Below, in pieces: positions 59,169 through 64,000 of a stretch of DNA of 64,000 bases (positions within the stretch are counted from its first letter, which is position 1; each line of letters begins with the position of its first letter). Below the pieces are notes generated by a model. It was given only the letters and a program-made list of their open reading frames with translations, was not told the origin of the DNA and did not search any database. The position numbers were made by a program, and so were the translations under genes. This DNA comes from Pseudoxanthomonas sp. CF385 (lineage in GTDB: Bacteria; Pseudomonadota; Gammaproteobacteria; Xanthomonadales; Xanthomonadaceae): contig NZ_FNKZ01000002.1 in the NCBI RefSeq assembly GCF_900104255.1, positions 310,001 through 374,000 on the forward strand. Direction: 5' to 3'.

Positions 59169-61811
59169 TCACGTGGGGGTATCGAGGCCGGCGCGCAGCG
59201 CGTCGCGCAGTGCGTCCTGCTGGGCGGCATCGGTCAGGGGCTGGTCGTGTTCGTCGGTGATCTGGAACACGTCCTCGGCGCGCTCGCCGAAGGTGGCGAT
59301 GCGCGCATCGTGCACGCGCAGGCGCTGGCGGCGCAGCACCTGGGCGACATCGGACAGCAGGCCCGGGCGGTCGGGCGCGACCAGGCCAAGGATCGTGCGA
59401 CGCCCGTCCGGCGTGGTGCCGAACTCGATGCGCGGCGCAAACCGGAAATGCTTCAACTGGCGCGGCACCGCGCGGCGCGAGGTGCGCACGCTGTCCAGTG
59501 GACGCGCCAGCGCCTCGCCCAGGCCCTGCTCGATGTCGCCCGGGTCGCGTGGCGCATAGGCGTCGGCAGGCAGCACCTCGAACGTATCGAAGATCGCGCC
59601 CTGCGGCCCCACCAGCACGCGCGCCTGGTGGATGGCGAAACCCATCCGGTCCAGCGTGGCGAGGATGGCGGCGAACAGGCCGTCGCGGTCCGGCGAATGG
59701 ACGAAGACTTCCATCGCATCGGCATCGTCCGCGATCCGGCGCGCACGCACGCGCGTCTCGCCTGGCGCGGCGCCGCGGATGGCATGGGACTGCCAGGCCA
59801 GTTGCTCCGGACGGAAGCGCAGGAAGCTCTCCTCCGGCATCGTCGCGAACAGCGCGTCGGCCTGCGCCGCGGTCATGCCCTGCACTTCCAGCAGCGCGCG
59901 CACGCTGCCGCGCGCTTCGGAGAGGCGCTCGTCCACGGCCACCGGATTTTCCAGGCCCTCGCGCAGCACGCGGCGCGCGGCGAAGTAGAGGTCGGCCAGC
60001 AGGCGGTCCTTCCACGCGTTCCAGAGCTTGGGGCTGGTGCCGGCGATATCGGCACAGGTGAGCAGGTACAGATAGTCCAGCCGCTCGCGATCCTTCACCA
60101 GCGAGGCGAAGGTGTGGATCACGTCCGGGTCGGCGATGTCCTGCTTCTGCGCGGTCACCGACATGCGCAGGTGCTGCTCCACCAGCCAGGCCACCAGTTC
60201 GGTGTCGGACTCGCTGAGCGCATGCGCGGCGCAGAATTCGCGCGCGTCGACGGCACCGAGTTCGGAATGGTCGCCGCCGCGGCCCTTGGCGATATCGTGG
60301 AAGAGTCCGGCCAGCAGCAACAGCTCCGGCTTGCGCAGGCGCGGCCATACTTCGTGCGCGATCGAGAAACGCTCGTCGGCGCGGCCGGCGGCGAACGCGG
60401 CGATGTTCCGCAGCACCATCAATGTGTGCTGGTCGACGGTGTAGACATGGAAGAGGTCGAACTGCATCCGTCCCGACACGCGCGCGAACGCCGGGATCCA
60501 TTGGCCGAGCACGCCCAGCCGCGCCATGCGGGTGAGCGTTTCCACTGCGCGCGGTCCGCGCAGCAATGCCATGAAGGCATCGCGCTGGCTGCGTGCGGCC
60601 TGCGGATACGACGACAGCTTCGGCAATGCCTCGGCCAGCGCGCGCGCGGTACGCGAATGCAGTCCGCGGACTTGCGGGTTCGCCGCCCATGCCGCAAACA
60701 GCGCGAAGACCTGGGTGGCATCGCCGGCGGGCCACGCGGCATCGCGCGCAGCGAGGTAGCCACGACGCAGAGCGAAGTGCGCGTCCAGCGGCTCGGCCAG
60801 CGCCTCGCCGTCAAACTGCTCCTCGAAACGCTGCAGCAGGCGGTCGCTGATCCGGCGCACGATGGCCGCGCTGCGATAGAAGCCCTGCATCATCTTCTCG
60901 ACGCCGAGGTTCTCCGCGTCGTCGGCGAAGCCCAGGCGCTGGGCCAGGGTCTTCTGGTAATCGAAGCGCAGGCGTTCTTCGGCGCGCGCAGCGACCCGGT
61001 GCAGGCCGTAGCGCAGCCTGCCGAGTGCGCGTCGCTCGCGCGCGAGCGCCGCGGCTTCGTCCTGGCCCAGGTGGCCCATGCCCACCAGTGGCTCCAGGTC
61101 GCGCACGCCGAAGGTGCGCAACGCCATCCAGCCCAGCGTGTGCAGGTCGCGCAGGCCGCCGGGGCCGTCCTTGATGTTGGGTTCGAGGTTGTCGGAGGTG
61201 TCGCCGAAGCGCGCGTGGCGGATGCGCAACTCCTCGCGCTTGGCCACGAAGAAATCGCGTGGCGGCCAGACCCGCGCCGGACCGATCGCATCGATCAGCA
61301 GGCCCTCGTCCAGCGGCTCGCCAACGATCAGGCGCTCTTCGATCAGGGCGGTCAGTACCGTCTGGTCCGCGGCTGCGGCCGCCGTGCATTCGGCCGCCGA
61401 ACGCACGCTGTGGCTGATCGGCAGGCCGGCGTCCCACAGCGTCGCGAAGAAACGCGCCACCGCATCGTGGTGGGCCTGCTGCACGTCACTGCCGGCCAGC
61501 AACAACACGTCGACGTCCGACTGCGGGAACAGCTCGCCGCGCCCGTAGCCGCCGACGGCGAACAGCGCCATCGGCGCGTGGTCGGGAATGCAGCGCAGCC
61601 AGGCGTCCTTCAGCAGGTGGTCGACCGCGCGTGCGCGCAGGGCCAGGATGCGGTCCATGCCGTCGTCCTGATCGAAACGCTTGTCCAGCCGCGCGTCGGT
61701 GTGGCCCAGCGAGGCGCGGGCCGCGGCCGACCAGGCGGCGTCATCGGCGACGTCCGGGCCGATGTCCGGAAGCCGCGTCGCATGTCCGTTCGCGGCTGCC
61801 GGGACGCTCAC
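59169..61811 (-). CDS. glnD: PII uridylyltransferase / uridylyl-removing enzyme
   Basis: 880 residues from GTG 61811, which overlaps the map stop by 4 nt (GTGA). Nitrogen sensor that uridylylates PII on glutamine limitation. Nucleotidyltransferase [19 protein letters not shown] (about 86-104), HD domain [17 protein letters not shown] (about 461-477), and two C-terminal ACT domains. In this cluster a nitrogen sensor lies within the dap/asn genes. Confidence 0.97.
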   Translation of the reverse strand: MSVPAAANGHATRLPDIGPDVADDAAWSAAARASLGHTDARLDKRFDQDDGMDRILALRARAVDHLLKDAWLRCIPDHAPMALFAVGGYGRGELFPQSDVDVLLLAGSDVQQAHHDAVARFFATLWDAGLPISHSVRSAAECTAAAAADQTVLTALIEERLIVGEPLDEGLLIDAIGPARVWPPRDFFVAKREELRIRHARFGDTSDNLEPNIKDGPGGLRDLHTLGWMALRTFGVRDLEPLVGMGHLGQDEAAALARERRALGRLRYGLHRVAARAEERLRFDYQKTLAQRLGFADDAENLGVEKMMQGFYRSAAIVRRISDRLLQRFEEQFDGEALAEPLDAHFALRRGYLAARDAAWPAGDATQVFALFAAWAANPQVRGLHSRTARALAEALPKLSSYPQAARSQRDAFMALLRGPRAVETLTRMARLGVLGQWIPAFARVSGRMQFDLFHVYTVDQHTLMVLRNIAAFAAGRADERFSIAHEVWPRLRKPELLLLAGLFHDIAKGRGGDHSELGAVDAREFCAAHALSESDTELVAWLVEQHLRMSVTAQKQDIADPDVIHTFASLVKDRERLDYLYLLTCADIAGTSPKLWNAWKDRLLADLYFAARRVLREGLENPVAVDERLSEARGSVRALLEVQGMTAAQADALFATMPEESFLRFRPEQLAWQSHAIRGAAPGETRVRARRIADDADAMEVFVHSPDRDGLFAAILATLDRMGFAIHQARVLVGPQGAIFDTFEVLPADAYAPRDPGDIEQGLGEALARPLDSVRTSRRAVPRQLKHFRFAPRIEFGTTPDGRRTILGLVAPDRPGLLSDVAQVLRRQRLRVHDARIATFGERAEDVFQITDEHDQPLTDAAQQDALRDALRAGLDTPT

Positions 61812-62584
61812 AGGTCGTTGTCGTCGCCCGGCACGCGGGTCAGGATCTCGACGCCATCCTCGGTGACCGCCACGGTGTGCTCCCACTGCGCCGAAAGCTT
61901 GCGGTCCTTGGTCACGACGGTCCAACCGTCGGGCAGCACCCGGGTGTGGCGGGCGCCCTCGTTGATCATCGGCTCGATGGTGAAGGTCATGCCCGGCTTC
62001 AGCACGACGCCTTCGCCCGAACGGCCGTAGTGCAGCACCTGTGGCTCGTCGTGGTAGACCTTGCCGATGCCGTGGCCGCAGTACTCGCGCACCACGCTGA
62101 AGCGCTCGCCCTCGGCGTACTGCTGGATCGCATGGCCGACGTCGCCCAGGGTCGCGCCGGGCTTCACCGCGCGGATGCCGCGGAACATGGCCTCGCGGGT
62201 CACGTCCACCAGGCGCTTGGCCATCACCGACGGGGTGCCGACGACGTACATGCGGCTGGTGTCGCCGTGCCAGCCGTCCTTGATGACGGTGACGTCGATG
62301 TTGAGGATGTCGCCGTCCTTGAGCACCTTCCCTTCGCTGGGGATGCCGTGGCAGATGACGTTGTTGACCGACGTGCAGACGGTCGCCGGGAAGCCCTTGT
62401 AGCCCACGTTCGCCGGGATCGCCTGCTGCACGTTGACGATGTGATCGTGGCAGATGCGGTCCAGTTCGGCGGTGGTCACGCCCGGCTTCACGTGCGGGGC
62501 GACCACCTGGAGCACTTCGGCGGCCAGCCGGCCGGCGATGCGCATCTGGACGAGGTCTTCGGGGGTTTTCAGCTGGATGGCCAT
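61808..62584 (-). CDS. map: Type I methionine aminopeptidase
   Basis: 258 residues from ATG 62584. Removes N-terminal Met from nascent proteins. Di-metal ligands in order: His in ICHGIP (about 77-82), Asp in DILNIDVTV (about 94-102), GHGIGKVYHDEPQ (His, about 172-184), Glu in FTIEPMIN and the C-terminal Glu in WEHTVAV. Divergent from rpsB, typical for the map-rpsB-tsf region. Confidence 0.97.
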   Translation of the reverse strand: MAIQLKTPEDLVQMRIAGRLAAEVLQVVAPHVKPGVTTAELDRICHDHIVNVQQAIPANVGYKGFPATVCTSVNNVICHGIPSEGKVLKDGDILNIDVTVIKDGWHGDTSRMYVVGTPSVMAKRLVDVTREAMFRGIRAVKPGATLGDVGHAIQQYAEGERFSVVREYCGHGIGKVYHDEPQVLHYGRSGEGVVLKPGMTFTIEPMINEGARHTRVLPDGWTVVTKDRKLSAQWEHTVAVTEDGVEILTRVPGDDNDL

Positions 62585-62659
62585 TGGCCGATTATCCCCC
62601 ATTTGGGCGTCCGGCTGAACGCCCGGGCCGCCCCGCCCCTCCTGCCGGCTCGCCCGTAT

Positions 62660-62689
62660 TTGCGGCTAGGCACCGGAAGCCTCTATAAT
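62660..62689 (+). promoter_or_regulatory. sigma-70 promoter of rpsB-tsf
   Basis: Perfect -10 TATAAT (62684-62689) with TTGCGG (62660-62665) as a weak -35 at 18 bp. Gives a leader of about 205 nt, unusually long for a ribosomal-protein gene. Confidence 0.8.
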
Positions 62690-62833
62690 TCCGCGGCTTC
62701 GCGCCCGGGTACGCCCGGCCGGACCGCCCACGTCGGGCGTCACCGACGAATCCACACCTGTCGCCACCGCCCGTGCCGGGGTGCCCTTCATCCGAAGGGT
62801 TCGGTCACGGAAGCGACAGGGAGGCCCAACCCC

Positions 62834-62884
62834 GGAACCCTGCCCTCGCGGGCACCGCCTTCCTTTTGCCTGGCGGCGGGTTCC
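62834..62884 (+). promoter_or_regulatory. Three-way-junction RNA leader upstream of rpsB
   Basis: Outer stem GGAACCC/GGGTTCC (62834-62840 with 62878-62884), enclosing TGCCC-TCGC-GGGCA (62841-62854) and CCGCC...GGCGG (62855-62859 with 62872-62876). It ends 5 nt before the rpsB Shine-Dalgarno AGGAG, the position of a ribosomal protein S2 autoregulatory leader. The remaining map-rpsB gap (62585-62833) shows only GC-rich short stems. Confidence 0.65.
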
Positions 62885-62901
62885 TTATCAGGAGTAGAGC
62901 A

Positions 62902-63705
62902 ATGCCCCAAGTCACCATGCGCCAGATGCTGGAAGCCGGCGTCCATTTCGGCCACCAGACACGCTACTGGAACCCCAAGATGGCGCCGTACATCTTCGGT
63001 GCCCGCGGCAAGATCCACATCATCAACCTCGAGAAGACCGTTCCGCTGTTCAACGACGCGATGAACTTCCTCTCGGGCGTCGCCCAGAAGCGCGGCACCA
63101 TCCTGTTCCTGGGCACCAAGCGCAGCGCGCGCGAAGCCGTGAAGGAAGAGGCCGTGCGTTGCGGCATGCCGTACATGACCCAGCGCTGGCTGGGCGGCAC
63201 GCTGACCAACTTCGCCACCGTGAAGAAGTCGGTCGCCCGCCTGAAGGAACTGGAATCCGCCGAAACCGACGGCACCTTCGAGAAGCTGGTCAAGCACGAA
63301 GTGCTGGGCCTGCGCCGCGAGCGCGACAAGCTGGAAGCGTCGCTGGGCGGCATCAAGGAAATGAACCGCCTGCCGGACGCGCTGTTCGTCATCGACATCG
63401 GCCATGAAGACATCGCCATCAAGGAAGCCAAGAAGCTCGGCATCCCGGTGATCGCGGTGGTCGACTCGAACTACGACCCGGCCCTGGTCGACTACGCCAT
63501 CCCCGGCAACGACGACGCCATCCGCGCCGTGCAGCTGTACGCCCGCGCCGCCGCCGACGCCGTGCTGGAAGGCAAGGCCGCTTCGCCGAACGCCGCGACC
63601 GTCCGCGAGGAAGAGTTCGCCGAAGGTGGCGACGACAAGGGTGCCCGCCGCGCCCCGGCCAAGAAGGCCGCCGGCAAGAAGTCCGACGAAGCCGCCGCCG
63701 AGTAA
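62902..63705 (+). CDS. rpsB: 30S ribosomal protein S2
   Basis: 267 residues from ATG 62902 with AGGAG upstream. S2 signatures [19 protein letters not shown] (9-27) and [19 protein letters not shown] (about 153-171). C-terminus is extended by an Ala/Lys-rich tail ([20 protein letters not shown]) of about 25 residues beyond the E. coli end. First gene of rpsB-tsf. Confidence 0.98.
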   Translation: MPQVTMRQMLEAGVHFGHQTRYWNPKMAPYIFGARGKIHIINLEKTVPLFNDAMNFLSGVAQKRGTILFLGTKRSAREAVKEEAVRCGMPYMTQRWLGGTLTNFATVKKSVARLKELESAETDGTFEKLVKHEVLGLRRERDKLEASLGGIKEMNRLPDALFVIDIGHEDIAIKEAKKLGIPVIAVVDSNYDPALVDYAIPGNDDAIRAVQLYARAAADAVLEGKAASPNAATVREEEFAEGGDDKGARRAPAKKAAGKKSDEAAAE

Positions 63706-63717
63706 TCCGGCTGCAAC

Positions 63718-63752
63718 GCCGCCGCGCCATGCTGCGCGGCGGCCATGTTTTT
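63718..63752 (+). terminator. Hairpin-T5 terminator between rpsB and tsf
   Basis: GCCGCCGCGC-CATGCT-GCGCGGCGGC (63718-63743), then CATG and five T (63748-63752). It should terminate much of the rpsB transcript before tsf, or require readthrough for EF-Ts. Confidence 0.85.
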
Positions 63753-63874
63753 CCCTTCTCCCGTCGGGAGAAGGTGCCCGAAGGGCGGATGAGGGTGCGG
63801 TAAGGATGTCGGCGCTGCAAGCGTCGCGGTTCCGCCGGACCCTCACCCCAACCCCTCTCCCGATGGGAGAGGGG
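63753..63874. repeat. CTCTCCC/GGGAGAG intergenic repeat, paired copy 2
   Basis: Two palindromic modules: CCTTCTCCC-GTC-GGGAGAAGG (63754-63774), then CCCGAAGGGCGGATGAGGG, and downstream ACCCTCACC plus CCCCTCTCCC-GAT-GGGAGAGGGG (63852-63874). The 39-bp form occurs once more at 8903-8941. Lies entirely in the rpsB-tsf gap. Confidence 0.8.
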
Positions 63875-63902
63875 CTTTGCCAATCTAAACCGAGGTAATC
63901 CC

Positions 63903-64000
63903 GTGGAAATCACCGCTTCCCTGGTCAAGGAACTGCGCGAGCGCACCGGCGCCGGCATGATGGAGTGCAAGAAAGCGCTCACCGAGAACAAGGCCGACAT
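63903..64000 (+). CDS. tsf: Elongation factor Ts, N-terminal fragment
   Basis: Starts at GTG 63903 and runs off the window edge after 32 codons: [18 protein letters not shown], then [11 protein letters not shown], the UBA-like N-terminal domain that binds EF-Tu. Gene order rpsB-tsf is standard, though here a terminator and a repeat separate them. Confidence 0.97.
   Translation, partial: MEITASLVKELRERTGAGMMECKKALTENKAD

Overview
The window is about 68% GC and reads as an ordinary stretch of chromosome from a gammaproteobacterium of the Xanthomonadaceae (Pseudoxanthomonas/Lysobacter/Stenotrophomonas-like). The evidence is the gene order trmD-rimM-rpsP next to ffh, ribF-ileS-lspA-ispH, map-glnD-dapD-ArsC-dapE-asnB, and rpsB-tsf, the strong GC3 bias, and the family-type extragenic repeats. 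No prophage, insertion sequence, integron or CRISPR array is visible. Genes are dense, with many 1-8 nt overlaps.

Layout. 1-4.3 kb: translation and secretion genes (trmD partial, rimM, rpsP, a PabC-like aminotransferase, ffh) with divergent ccsA-like ypjD. 4.3-8 kb: radA, tRNA-Thr(CGU), two unknown secreted proteins (one possibly frameshifted) and a cation transporter. 8-15 kb: ispH, lspA, ileS, ribF and murJ on the minus strand, then rpsT on the plus strand. 15.5-21 kb: obg, rpmA, rplU, then uvrA and a thioesterase. 21-29.8 kb: copper chaperone, two enoyl-CoA hydratases, a PstS-like/OmpA fusion, sulfurtransferase, DUF1289-NUDIX fusion, FKBP isomerase, nth and an M28 peptidase. 30-37.5 kb: a phosphate regulon (OprP-type porin, two tandem pstS, pstC, pstA, pstB, phoU) with four Pho-box-like arrays that share an 11-bp period. 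37.7-39.7 kb: a three-gene ribosomal-peptide (RiPP) type operon: a secreted EGKCG-repeat precursor carrying an EF-hand pair, a DUF692/MNIO enzyme and its DUF2063 partner. 39.8-45 kb: RNase T, a methyltransferase, a macro-domain protein, an RhtA-type exporter with a divergent XRE-cupin regulator and twin palindromic operators, a P1 peptidase and rlmB. 45-51 kb: a GFA protein, rnr, tRNA-Leu(CAG), parC (its 3' end tandemly duplicated) and tpm. 51.4-64 kb: a bacterioferritin-type protein, a penicillin/AHL-acylase-family enzyme, a SnoaL-like protein, asnB, dapE, an ArsC-like protein, dapD, glnD, map, rpsB and tsf (partial).

The two most interesting items are regulatory and biosynthetic. (i) Between dapE and asnB there is a short open frame with six Asn codons within ten codons, a 13-bp terminator hairpin, and an upstream segment that can pair over nine base pairs with the terminator's 5' arm. 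This is the layout of a transcription attenuator responding to asparagine supply. (ii) The EGKCG/EF-hand precursor with its DUF692-DUF2063 pair looks like a copper-handling modified-peptide system in which all five cysteines lie in EGKCG motifs and two canonical calcium-binding loops sit between the motif blocks.

All functions are inferred from reading the sequence; no database search was run. Start codons were chosen from ribosome-binding sites, overlaps and recalled family N-termini.
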